Assembly (NCBI GenBank): GCA_946800325.1 | Contig: OX326961.1 | Coordinates: forward strand, 40,679,543-40,743,542 | Length of the DNA stretch: 64,000 nt | DNA from: Luzula sylvatica | Taxonomy: Eukaryota; Streptophyta; Magnoliopsida; Poales; Juncaceae | Reading direction: 5' to 3' | In this document: in pieces, positions 1 through 12,639 of the stretch | Layout of the letters: each line of letters starts with the position of its first letter | Numbering within the stretch: position 1 is the first letter of the stretch | Translations under genes and position numbers: made by a program | The notes under the pieces: generated by a model | What the model saw: only the letters and a program-made list of their open reading frames with translations | What the model was told of the DNA's origin: nothing | The model's database searches: none

Positions 1-123
1 TCGAAACTCAAACTTTCTTAGTGTTTGTGAAATTTCGTGAAAAGTTATGTAGTAAAAGATACGATACAAATGATCTAAAACATGTCATTTGAACTCCTCA
101 AAGCGTTAAAATCTTGTTTTGAA

Positions 124-247
124 TCGAAAAACAAACTTTCTTAGTGTTTGTGAAATTTGGTGAAAAGTTATGTAGTAAAAGATACGATACAAAGGATCTA
201 GAAACACGTTATTTGAACTCCTCAAAGCGTTAAAATCTTGTTTTGAA
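124..247 (+). repeat. Representative 124-bp monomer (m2), with its internal symmetries
   Basis: Chosen as a typical full-length monomer. It contains three dyad symmetries. Dyad 1 (114-134) pairs TTGTTTT with AAAACAA around a 7-nt loop and spans the monomer junction. Dyad 2 (131-151) pairs ACAAAC with GTTTGT around a 9-nt loop. Dyad 3 (212-226) pairs TTTGA with TCAAA around a 5-nt loop. Dyads 1 and 2 share bases 131-134, so both hairpins cannot form at once. The tandem pentamer gatacgatac lies at 181-190. CpG steps sit at 125, 185, 207 and 228, giving four possible methylation sites per monomer. Consensus composition is about 28% G+C. No promoter, terminator or open frame is supported. Confidence 0.9.
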
Positions 248-2973
248 TCGAAAAACAAACTTTCTTAGTGTTTGTGAAATTTGGTGAAAAGTTATGTGGT
301 AAAAGATACGATACAAATGATCTAGAAACACGTTATTTGAACTCCTCAAAGCGTTAAAATCTTGTTTTGAATCGAAAAACAAACTATCTTAGTGTTTGTG
401 AAATTTGGTGAAAAGTTATGTACTAAAAGATACGATACAAATGATCTAGAAACACGTTATTTGAACTCCTCAAAGCGTTAAAAGCTTGTTTTGAATCGAA
501 ACACAAACTTTCTTAGTGTTTGTGAAATTTCGTGAAAAGTTATGTAGTAAAAGATACGATACAAAGGATCTAAAAACAGGTTATTTGAACTCCTCAAAGC
601 GTTAAAATCTTGTTTTGAATCGAAAAACAAACTTTCTTAGTGTTTGTGAAATTTGGAGAAAAGTTACGTAGTAAAAGATACGATACAAATGATCTTAAAA
701 CACGTTATTTGAACTACTCAAAGCGTTAAAATCTTGTTTTGAATCGAAAAACAAACTTTCTTAGTGTTTGTGAAATTCGGTGAAAAGTTATGTAGTAAAA
801 GATACGGTACAAATGATCTAAAAACACGTTATTTGAGCTCCTCAAAGCGTTAAAATCTTGTTTAGAATCGAAAAACAAACTATCTTAGTGTTTGTGAAAT
901 TTGGTGAAAATTTATGTACTAAAAGATACGATACAAATGATCTTAAAACACGTTATTTGAACTCGTCAAAGCGTTAAAATCTTGTTTTGAATCTAAAAAC
1001 AAACTTTCTTAGTGTTTGTGAAATTTTGTGAAAAGTTACGTGGTAAAAGATACGATACAAATGATCTAAAAACACGTTATTTGAACTCCTCACAGCGTTA
1101 AAATCTTGTTTTGAATCGAAAAACAAACTATCTTAGTGTTTGTGAAATTTGGTGAAAAGTTATGTACGAAAAGATAGGATACAAATGATCTAAAAACACG
1201 TCATTTGAGCTCCTCAAAGCGTTAAAAGCTTGTTTTGAATCGAAAAACAAACTTTCTTAGTGTTTGTGATATTTGGTGATAAGTTATGTAGTAAAAGATA
1301 CGATACAAATGATCTTAAAACACGTTATTTGAACTCGTGAAAGCGTTAAAATCTTGTTTTGAATCGAAAAACAAACTTTCTTAGTGTTTGTGAAATTTGG
1401 TGAAAAGATCTGTAGTAAAAGATACGATACAAATGATCTTAAAACACGTTATTTGAACTCGTCAAAGCGTTAAAATCTTGTTTTGAATCGAAAAACAAAC
1501 TTTCTTAGTGTTTGTGAAATTTGGTGAAAAGTTATGTGGTAAAAGATACGATACAAATGATCTAAAAACACGTTATTTGAACTCCTCAAAGCGTTAAAAT
1601 CTTGTTTTGAATCGAAACACAAACTATCTTAGTGTTTGTGAAATTTGGTGAAAAGTTATGTACTAAAAGATACGATACAAATGATCTAGAAACACGTTAT
1701 TTGAACTCCTCAAAGCGTTAAAAGCTTGTTTTGAATCGAAACACAAACTTTCTTAGTGTTTGTGAAATTTCGTGAAAAGTTATGTAGTAAAAGATACGAT
1801 ACAAAGGATCTAAAAACAGGTTATTTGAACTCCTCAAAGCGTTAAAATCTTGTTCTGAATCGAAAAACAAACTTTCTTAGTGTTTGTGAAATTTGGTGAA
1901 AAGTTACGTAGTAAAAGATACGATACAAATGATCTAAAAACACGTTATTTGAACTCCTCAAAGCGTTAAAAGGTTGTTTTGAATCGAAACTCAAACTTTC
2001 TTAGTGTTTGTGAAATTTCGTGAAAAGTTATGTAGTAAAAGATACGATACAAATGATCTAAAACATGTTATTTGAACTCCTCAAAGCGCTAAAATCTTGT
2101 TTTGAATCGAAAAACAAACTTTCTTAGTGTTTGTGAAATTTGGTGAAAAGTTATGTAGTAAAAGATACGATACAAAGGATCTAAAAACACGTTATTTGAA
2201 CTCCTCAAAGCGTTAAAATCTTGTTTTGAATCGAAAAACAAACTTTCTTAGTGTTTGTGAAATTTGGTGAAAAGTTACGTAGTAAAAGATACGATACAAA
2301 TGATCTACAAACATGTTATTTGAACTACTCAAAGCGTTAAAATCTTGTTTTGAATCGAAAAACAAACTTTCTTAGTGTTTGTGAAATTCGGTGAAAAGTT
2401 ATGTAGTAAAAGATACGATACAAATGATCTTAAAACACGTTATTTGAACTCGTCAAAGCGTTAAAATCTTGTTTTGAATCGAAAAACAAACTTTCTTAGT
2501 GTTTGTGAAATTTGGTGAAAAGTTATGTGGTAAAAGATACGGTACAAATGATCTAAAAACACGTTATTTGAACTCCTCAAAGCGTTAAAATCTTGTTTTG
2601 AATCGAAAAACAAACTATGTTAGTGTTTGTGAAATTTGGTGAAAAGTTATGTACTAAAAGGTACGATACAAATGATCTAAAAACACGTTATTTGAACTCC
2701 TCAAAGCGTTAAAAGCTTGTTTTGAATCGAAACTCAAACTTTCTTAGTGTTTGTGAAATTTCGTGAAAAGTTATGTAGTAAAAGATACGATACAAATGAT
2801 CTAAAACATGTTATTTGAACTCCTCAAAGCGCTAAAATCTTGTTTTGAATCGAAAAACAAACTTTCTTAGTGTTTGTGAAATTTGGTGAAAAGTTATGTA
2901 GTAAAAGATACGATACAAAGGATCTAAAAACACGTTATTTGAACTCCTCAAAGCGTTAAAATCTTGTTTTGAA

Positions 2974-3469
2974 TCGAAAAACAAACTTTCTTAGTGTTTG
3001 TGAAATTTGGAGAAAAGTTACGTAGTAAAAGATACGATACAAATGATCTTAAAACACGTTATTTGAACTACTCAAAGCGTTAAAATCTTGTTTTGAATCG
3101 AAAAACAAACTTTCTTAGTGTTTGTGAAATTCGGTGAAAAGTTATGTAGTAAAAGATACGGTACAAATGATCTAAAAACACGTTATTTGAGCTCCTCAAA
3201 GCGTTAAAATCTTGTTTTGAATCGAAAAACAAACTTTCTTAGTGTTTGTGAAATTTGGAGAAAAGTTACGTAGTAAAAGATACGATACAAATGATCTTAA
3301 AACACGTTATTTGAACTACTCAAAGCGTTAAAATCTTGTTTTGAATCGAAAAACAAACTTTCTTAGTGTTTGTGAAATTCGGTGAAAAGTTATGTAGTAA
3401 AAGATACGGTACAAATGATCTAAAAACACGTTATTTGAGCTCCTCAAAGCGTTAAAATCTTGTTTAGAA
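2974..3469 (+). repeat. Doubled dimer m25-m26 / m27-m28
   Basis: Two consecutive copies of a 248-bp dimer: 2974-3221 and 3222-3469. The first member has tttggag, acgtagt and actactc; the second has attcggtg, acggta and gagctc. The dimers differ mainly at the end, where the second has tttagaatc. The same doubled dimer occurs at the matching place in units 2, 3, 4 and the partial unit 5 (about 9170, 16482, 22554 and 26148), so it predates the amplification of the 50-monomer unit. The right arm has the pair singly near 28083-28330. Confidence 0.8.
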
Positions 3470-6196
3470 TCGAAAAACAAACTATCTTAGTGTTTGTGAA
3501 ATTTGGTGAAAAGTTATGTACTAAAAGATACGATACAAATGATCTTAAAACACGTTATTTGAACTCGTCAAAGCGTTAAAATCTTGTTTTGAATCTAAAA
3601 ACAAACTTACTTAGTGTTTGTGAAATTTTGTGAAAAGTTACGTGGTAAAAGATACGATACAAATGATCTAAAAACACGTTATTTGAACTCCTCACAGCGT
3701 TAAAATCTTGTTTTGAATCGAAAAACAAACTTTCTTAGTGTTTGTGATATTTGGTGATAAGTTATGTAGTAAAAGATACGATACAAATGATCTTAAAACA
3801 CGTTATTTGAACTCGTGAAAGCGTTAAAATCTTGTTTTGAATCGAAAAACAAACTTTCTTAGTGTTTGTGAAATTTGGTGAAAAGTTATGTGGTAAAAGA
3901 TACGGTACAAATGATCTAAAAACACGTTATTTGAACTCCTCAAAGCGTTAAAATCTTGTTTTGAATCGAAAAACAAACTATGTTAGTGTTTGTGAAATTT
4001 GGTGAAAAGTTATGTACTAAAAGATACGATACAAATGATCTAGAAACACGTTATTTGAACTCCTCAAAGCGTTAAAAGCTTGTTTTGAATCGAAACACAA
4101 ACTTTCTTAGTGTTTGTGAAATTTCGTGAAAAGTTATGTAGTAAAAGATACGATACAAAGGATCTAAAAACACGTTATTTGAACTCCTCAAAGCGTTAAA
4201 ATCTTGTTTTGAATCGAAAAACAAACTTTCTTAGTGTTTGTGAAATTTGGTGAAAAGTTATGTACTAAAAGATACGATACAAATGATCTAGAAACACGTT
4301 ATTTGAACTCCTCAAATCGTTAAAAGCTTGTTTTGAATCGAAACACAAACTTTCTTAGTGTTTGTGAAATTTCGTGAAAAGTTATGTAGTAAAAGATACG
4401 ATACAAAGGATCTAAAAACACGTTATTTGAACTCCTCAAAGCGTTAAAATCTTGTTTTGAATCGAAAAACAAACTTTCTTAATGTTTGTGAAATTTGGTG
4501 ATAAGTTATGTAGTAAAAGATACGATACAAATGATCTTAAAACACGTTATTTGAACTCGTCAAAGCGTTAAAATCTTGTTTTGAATCGAAAAACAAACTT
4601 TCTTAGTGTTTGTGAAATTTGGTGAAAAGTTATGTGGTAAAAGATACGGTACAAATGATCTAAAAACACGTTATTTGAACTCCTCAAACCGTTAAAATCT
4701 TGTTTTGAATCGAAAAACAAACTATGTTAGTGTTTGTGAAATTTGGTGAAAAGTTATGTACTAAAAGGTACGATACAAATGATCTAAAAACACGTTATTT
4801 GAACTCCTCAAAGCGTTAAAAGCTTGTTTTGAATCGAAACTCAAACTTTCTTAGTGTTTGTGAAATTTCGTGAAAAGTTATGTAGTAAAAGATACGATAC
4901 AAATGATCTAAAACATGTTATTTGAACTCCTCAAAGCGTTAAAATCTTGTTTTGAATCGAAAAACAAACTTTCTTAGTGTTTGTGAAATTTGGTGAATAG
5001 TTAGGTAGTAAAAGATACGATACAAAGGATCTAAAAACACGTTATTTGAACTCCTCAAAGCGTTAAAATCTTGTTTTGAATCGAAAAACAAACTTTCTTA
5101 GTGTTTGTGAAATTTGGTGAAAAGTTACGTAGTAAAAGATACGATACAAATGATCTACAAACATGTTATTTGAACTACTCAAAGCGTTAAAATCTTGTTT
5201 TGAATCGAAAAACAAACTTTCTTAGTGTTTGTGAAATTTGGAGAAAAGTTACGTAGTAAAAGATACGATACAAATGATCTTAAAACACGTTATTTGAACT
5301 ACTCAAAGCGTTAAAATCTTGTTTTGAATCGAAAAACAAACTTTCTTAGTGTTTGTGAAATTCGGTGAAAAGTTATGTAGTAAAAGATACGGTACAAATG
5401 ATCTAAAAACACGTTATTTGAGCTCCTCAAAGCGTTAAAATCTTGTTTAGAATCGAAAAACAAACTATCTTAGTGTTTGTGAAATTTGGTGAAAAGTTAT
5501 GAACTAAAAGATACGATACAAATGATCTTAAAACACGTTATTTGAACTCGTCAAAGCGTTAAAATCTTGTTTTGAATCTAAAAACAAACTATCTTAGTGT
5601 TTGTGAAATTTGGTGAAAAGTTATGTACTGAAAGATACGATACAAATGATCTAGAAACACGTTATTTGAACTCCTCAAAGCGTTAAAAGCTTGTTTTGAA
5701 TCGAAACACAAACTTTCTTAGTGTTTGTGAAATTTCGTGAAAAGTTATGTAGTAAAAGATACGATACAAAGGATCTAAAAACACGTTATTTGAACTCCTC
5801 AAAACGTTAAAATCTTGTTTTGAATCGAAAAACAAACTTTCTTAGTGTTTGTGAAATTTGGTGATAAGTTATGTAGTAAAAGATACGATACAAATGATCT
5901 TAAAACATGTTATTTGAACTCGTCAAAGCGTTAAAATCTTGTTTTGAATCGAAAAACAAACTTTCTTAGTGTTTGTGAAATTTGGTGAAAAGTTATGTGG
6001 TAAAAGATACGGTACAAATGATCTAAAAACACGTTATTTGAACTCCTCAAAGCGTTAAAATCTTGTTTTGAATCGAAAAACAAACTATCTTAGTGTTTGT
6101 GAAATTTGGTGAAAAGTTATGTACAAAAAGGTACGATACAAATGATCTAAAAACACGTTATTTGAACTCCTCAAAGCGTTAAAAGCTTGTTTTGAA

Positions 6197-9100
6197 TCGA
6201 AACTCAAACTTTCTTAGTGTTTGTGAAATTTCGTGAAAAGTTATGTAGTAAAAGATACGATACAAATGATCTAAAACATGTCATTTGAACTCCTCAAAGC
6301 GTTAAAATCTTGTTTTGAATCGAAAAACAAACTTTCTTAGTGTTTGTGAAATTTGGTGAAAAGTTATGTAGTAAAAGATACGATACAAAGGATCTAGAAA
6401 CACGTTATTTGAACTCCTCAAAGCGTTAAAATCTTGTTTTGAATCGAAAAACAAACTTTCTTAGTGTTTGTGAAATTTGGTGAAAAGTTATGTGGTAAAA
6501 GATACGATACAAATGATCTAGAAACACGTTATTTGAACTCCTCAAAGCGTTAAAATCTTGTTTTGAATCGAAAAACAAACTATCTTAGTGTTTGTGAAAT
6601 TTGGTGAAAAGTTATGTACTAAAAGATACGATACAAATGATCTAGAAACACGTTATTTGAACTCCTCAAAGCGTTAAAAGCTTGTTTTGAATCGAAACAC
6701 AAACTTTCTTAGTGTTTGTGAAATTTCGTGAAAAGTTATGTAGTAAAAGATACGATACAAAGGATCTAAAAACAGGTTATTTGAACTCCTCAAAGCGTTA
6801 AAATCTTGTTTTGAATCGAAAAACAAACTTTCTTAGTGTTTGTGAAATTTGGAGAAAAGTTACGTAGTAAAAGATACGATACAAATGATCTTAAAACACG
6901 TTATTTGAACTACTCAAAGCGTTAAAATCTTGTTTTGAATCGAAAAACAAACTTTCTTAGTGTTTGTGAAATTCGGTGAAAAGTTATGTAGTAAAAGATA
7001 CGGTACAAATGATCTAAAAACACGTTATTTGAGCTCCTCAAAGCGTTAAAATCTTGTTTAGAATCGAAAAACAAACTATCTTAGTGTTTGTGAAATTTGG
7101 TGAAAAGTTATGTACTAAAAGATACGATACAAATGATCTTAAAACACGTTATTTGAACTCGTCAAAGCGTTAAAATCTTGTTTTGAATCTAAAAACAAAC
7201 TTTCTTAGTGTTTGTGAAATTTTGTGAAAAGTTACGTGGTAAAAGATACGATACAAATGATCTAAAAACACGTTATTTGAACTCCTCACAGCGTTAAAAT
7301 CTTGTTTTGAATCGAAAAACAAACTATCTTAGTGTTTGTGAAATTTGGTGAAAAGTTATGTACGAAAAGATAGGATACAAATGATCTAAAAACACGTCAT
7401 TTGAGCTCCTCAAAGCGTTAAAAGCTTGTTTTGAATCGAAAAACAAACTTTCTTAGTGTTTGTGATATTTGGTGATAAGTTATGTAGTAAAAGATACGAT
7501 ACAAATGATCTTAAAACACGTTATTTGAACTCGTGAAAGCGTTAAAATCTTGTTTTGAATCGAAAAACAAACTTTCTTAGTGTTTGTGAAATTTGGTGAA
7601 AAGATCTGTAGTAAAAGATACGATACAAATGATCTTAAAACACGTTATTTGAACTCGTCAAAGCGTTAAAATCTTGTTTTGAATCGAAAAACAAACTTTC
7701 TTAGTGTTTGTGAAATTTGGTGAAAAGTTATGTGGTAAAAGATACGATACAAATGATCTAGAAACACGTTATTTGAACTCCTCAAAGCGTTAAAATCTTG
7801 TTTTGAATCGAAAAACAAACTATCTTAGTGTTTGTGAAATTTGGTGAAAAGTTATGTACTAAAAGATACGATACAAATGATCTAGAAACACGTTATTTGA
7901 ACTCCTCAAAGCGTTAAAAGCTTGTTTTGAATCGAAACACAAACTTTCTTAGTGTTTGTGAAATTTCGTGAAAAGTTATGTAGTAAAAGATACGATACAA
8001 AGGATCTAAAAACAGGTTATTTGAACTCCTCAAAGCGTTAAAATCTTGTTCTGAATCGAAAAACAAACTTTCTTAGTGTTTGTGAAATTTGGTGAAAAGT
8101 TACGTAGTAAAAGATACGATACAAATGATCTAAAAACACGTTATTTGAACTCCTCAAAGCGTTAAAAGGTTGTTTTGAATCGAAACTCAAACTTTCTTAG
8201 TGTTTGTGAAATTTCGTGAAAAGTTATGTAGTAAAAGATACGATACAAATGATCTAAAACATGTTATTTGAACTCCTCAAAGCGCTAAAATCTTGTTTTG
8301 AATCGAAAAACAAACTTTCTTAGTGTTTGTGAAATTTGGTGAAAAGTTATGTAGTAAAAGATACGATACAAAGGATCTAAAAACACGTTATTTGAACTCC
8401 TCAAAGCGTTAAAATCTTGTTTTGAATCGAAAAACAAACTTTCTTAGTGTTTGTGAAATTTGGTGAAAAGTTACGTAGTAAAAGATACGATACAAATGAT
8501 CTACAAACATGTTATTTGAACTACTCAAAGCGTTAAAATCTTGTTTTGAATCGAAAAACAAACTTTCTTAGTGTTTGTGAAATTCGGTGAAAAGTTATGT
8601 AGTAAAAGATACGATACAAATGATCTTAAAACACGTTATTTGAACTCGTCAAAGCGTTAAAATCTTGTTTTGAATCGAAAAACAAACTTTCTTAGTGTTT
8701 GTGAAATTTGGTGAAAAGTTATGTGGTAAAAGATACGGTACAAATGATCTAAAAACACGTTATTTGAACTCCTCAAAGCGTTAAAATCTTGTTTTGAATC
8801 GAAAAACAAACTATGTTAGTGTTTGTGAAATTTGGTGAAAAGTTATGTACTAAAAGGTACGATACAAATGATCTAAAAACACGTTATTTGAACTCCTCAA
8901 AGCGTTAAAAGCTTGTTTTGAATCGAAACTCAAACTTTCTTAGTGTTTGTGAAATTTCGTGAAAAGTTATGTAGTAAAAGATACGATACAAATGATCTAA
9001 AACATGTTATTTGAACTCCTCAAAGCGCTAAAATCTTGTTTTGAATCGAAAAACAAACTTTCTTAGTGTTTGTGAAATTTGGTGAAAAGTTATGTAGTAA

Positions 9101-12100
9101 AAGATACGATACAAAGGATCTAAAAACACGTTATTTGAACTCCTCAAAGCGTTAAAATCTTGTTTTGAATCGAAAAACAAACTTTCTTAGTGTTTGTGAA
9201 ATTTGGAGAAAAGTTACGTAGTAAAAGATACGATACAAATGATCTTAAAACACGTTATTTGAACTACTCAAAGCGTTAAAATCTTGTTTTGAATCGAAAA
9301 ACAAACTTTCTTAGTGTTTGTGAAATTCGGTGAAAAGTTATGTAGTAAAAGATACGGTACAAATGATCTAAAAACACGTTATTTGAGCTCCTCAAAGCGT
9401 TAAAATCTTGTTTTGAATCGAAAAACAAACTTTCTTAGTGTTTGTGAAATTTGGAGAAAAGTTACGTAGTAAAAGATACGATACAAATGATCTTAAAACA
9501 CGTTATTTGAACTACTCAAAGCGTTAAAATCTTGTTTTGAATCGAAAAACAAACTTTCTTAGTGTTTGTGAAATTCGGTGAAAAGTTATGTAGTAAAAGA
9601 TACGGTACAAATGATCTAAAAACACGTTATTTGAGCTCCTCAAAGCGTTAAAATCTTGTTTAGAATCGAAAAACAAACTATCTTAGTGTTTGTGAAATTT
9701 GGTGAAAAGTTATGTACTAAAAGATACGATACAAATGATCTTAAAACACGTTATTTGAACTCGTCAAAGCGTTAAAATCTTGTTTTGAATCTAAAAACAA
9801 ACTTACTTAGTGTTTGTGAAATTTTGTGAAAAGTTACGTGGTAAAAGATACGATACAAATGATCTAAAAACACGTTATTTGAACTCCTCACAGCGTTAAA
9901 ATCTTGTTTTGAATCGAAAAACAAACTTTCTTAGTGTTTGTGATATTTGGTGATAAGTTATGTAGTAAAAGATACGATACAAATGATCTTAAAACACGTT
10001 ATTTGAACTCGTGAAAGCGTTAAAATCTTGTTTTGAATCGAAAAACAAACTTTCTTAGTGTTTGTGAAATTTGGTGAAAAGTTATGTGGTAAAAGATACG
10101 GTACAAATGATCTAAAAACACGTTATTTGAACTCCTCAAAGCGTTAAAATCTTGTTTTGAATCGAAAAACAAACTATGTTAGTGTTTGTGAAATTTGGTG
10201 AAAAGTTATGTACTAAAAGATACGATACAAATGATCTAGAAACACGTTATTTGAACTCCTCAAAGCGTTAAAAGCTTGTTTTGAATCGAAACACAAACTT
10301 TCTTAGTGTTTGTGAAATTTCGTGAAAAGTTATGTAGTAAAAGATACGATACAAAGGATCTAAAAACACGTTATTTGAACTCCTCAAAGCGTTAAAATCT
10401 TGTTTTGAATCGAAAAACAAACTTTCTTAGTGTTTGTGAAATTTGGTGAAAAGTTATGTACTAAAAGATACGATACAAATGATCTAGAAACACGTTATTT
10501 GAACTCCTCAAAGCGTTAAAAGCTTGTTTTGAATCGAAACACAAACTTTCTTAGTGTTTGTGAAATTTCGTGAAAAGTTATGTAGTAAAAGATACGATAC
10601 AAAGGATCTAAAAACACGTTATTTGAACTCCTCAAAGCGTTAAAATCTTGTTTTGAATCGAAAAACAAACTTTCTTAATGTTTGTGAAATTTGGTGATAA
10701 GTTATGTAGTAAAAGATACGATACAAATGATCTTAAAACACGTTATTTGAACTCGTCAAAGCGTTAAAATCTTGTTTTGAATCGAAAAACAAACTTTCTT
10801 AGTGTTTGTGAAATTTGGTGAAAAGTTATGTGGTAAAAGATACGGTACAAATGATCTAAAAACACGTTATTTGAACTCCTCAAACCGTTAAAATCTTGTT
10901 TTGAATCGAAAAACAAACTATGTTAGTGTTTGTGAAATTTGGTGAAAAGTTATGTACTAAAAGGTACGATACAAATGATCTAAAAACACGTTATTTGAAC
11001 TCCTCAAAGCGTTAAAAGCTTGTTTTGAATCGAAACTCAAACTTTCTTAGTGTTTGTGAAATTTCGTGAAAAGTTATGTAGTAAAAGATACGATACAAAT
11101 GATCTAAAACATGTTATTTGAACTCCTCAAAGCGTTAAAATCTTGTTTTGAATCGAAAAACAAACTTTCTTAGTGTTTGTGAAATTTGGTGAATAGTTAG
11201 GTAGTAAAAGATACGATACAAAGGATCTAAAAACACGTTATTTGAACTCCTCAAAGCGTTAAAATCTTGTTTTGAATCGAAAAACAAACTTTCTTAGTGT
11301 TTGTGAAATTTGGTGAAAAGTTACGTAGTAAAAGATACGATACAAATGATCTACAAACATGTTATTTGAACTACTCAAAGCGTTAAAATCTTGTTTTGAA
11401 TCGAAAAACAAACTTTCTTAGTGTTTGTGAAATTTGGAGAAAAGTTACGTAGTAAAAGATACGATACAAATGATCTTAAAACACGTTATTTGAACTACTC
11501 AAAGCGTTAAAATCTTGTTTTGAATCGAAAAACAAACTTTCTTAGTGTTTGTGAAATTCGGTGAAAAGTTATGTAGTAAAAGATACGGTACAAATGATCT
11601 AAAAACAAGTTATTTGAGCTCCTCAAAGCGTTAAAATCTTGTTTAGAATCGAAAAACAAACTATCTTAGTGTTTGTGAAATTTGGTGAAAAGTTATGAAC
11701 TAAAAGATACGATACAAATGATCTTAAAACACGTTATTTGAACTCGTCAAAGCGTTAAAATCTTGTTTTGAATCTAAAAACAAACTATCTTAGTGTTTGT
11801 GAAATTTGGTGAAAAGTTATGTACTGAAAGATACGATACAAATGATCTAGAAACACGTTATTTGAACTCCTCAAAGCGTTAAAAGCTTGTTTTGAATCGA
11901 AACACAAACTTTCTTAGTGTTTGTGAAATTTCGTGAAAAGTTATGTAGTAAAAGATACGATACAAAGGATCTAAAAACACGTTATTTGAACTCCTCAAAA
12001 CGTTAAAATCTTGTTTTGAATCGAAAAACAAACTTTCTTAGTGTTTGTGAAATTTGGTGATAAGTTATGTAGTAAAAGATACGATACAAATGATCTTAAA

Positions 12101-12392
12101 ACACGTTATTTGAACTCGTCAAAGCGTTAAAATCTTGTTTTGAATCGAAAAACAAACTTTCTTAGTGTTTGTGAAATTTGGTGAAAAGTTATGTGGTAAA
12201 AGATACGGTACAAATGATCTAAAAACACGTTATTTGAACTCCTCAAAGCGTTAAAATCTTGTTTTGAATCGAAAAACAAACTATCTTAGTGTTTGTGAAA
12301 TTTGGTGAAAAGTTATGTACAAAAAGGTACGATACAAATGATCTAAAAACACGTTATTTGAACTCCTCAAAGCGTTAAAAGCTTGTTTTGAA
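6197..12392 (+). repeat. Higher-order repeat unit 2 (50 monomers)
   Basis: Exactly 6,196 bp, with all 50 diagnostic monomers in the order of unit 1: the actc monomer at 6197, agatct at 7602-7607, cttactt near 9802, gaatagttagg near 11192, tactgaaag near 11822 and tacaaaaaggtacg near 12318. Where units 1 and 2 differ, one of them usually carries the form typical of the other monomers: 7107 g and 10513 g are the common state against a private change in unit 1, while 11608 a is private to unit 2. Both copies therefore look like recent products of one homogenisation event followed by scattered point mutation. Confidence 0.93.
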
Positions 12393-12639
12393 TCGAAACT
12401 CAAACTTTCTTAGTGTTTGTGAAATTTCGTGAAAAGTTATGTAGTAAAAGATACGATACAAATGATCTAAAACATGTCATTTGAACTCCTCAAAGCGTTA
12501 AAATCTTGTTTTGAATCGAAAAACAAACTTTCTTAGTGTTTGTGAAATTTGGTGAAAAGTTATGTAGTAAAAGATACGATACAAAGGATCTAGAAACACG
12601 TTATTTGAACTCCTCAAAGCGTTAAAATCTTGTTTTGAA

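Larger units (their letters stand above)
1..6196 (+). repeat. Higher-order repeat unit 1 (50 monomers, m1-m50)
   Basis: Fifty monomers; 50 x 124 = 6,200, less four 1-bp deletions in m1, m17, m23 and m40, gives the observed 6,196 bp. Landmarks: m10 (1116-1239) has tacgaaaagatagg; m12 (1364-1487) has agatctgtagt, the only AGATCT site in the unit; m15 ends in tgttctgaat; m30 has cttactt; m37 (4462-4585) has cttaatg; m41 has gaatagttagg; m46 (5577-5700) has tactgaaag; m50 (6073-6196) has tacaaaaaggtacg. The next base restarts m1. Differences from unit 2 that I noticed are at 911, 1565, 1618, 4317, 5412 and 5908, so the two are about 99.9% identical; this is a reading by eye, not an alignment. The phase (m1 at base 1) is arbitrary. 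Confidence 0.93.

Noticed and set aside
114..151. The hairpins as transcription terminators or promoter elements
   Set aside because: They recur identically in hundreds of monomers with no gene nearby; the stems are short and AT-rich, so a terminator role has no support.
124..247. Possible CENP-B box in the monomer
   Set aside because: A TTCG followed four bases later by A can be found (in the ttcgtg variants, and in ttcgattcaaaa on the other strand), but the required CGGG end of the box is absent in every variant I looked at.
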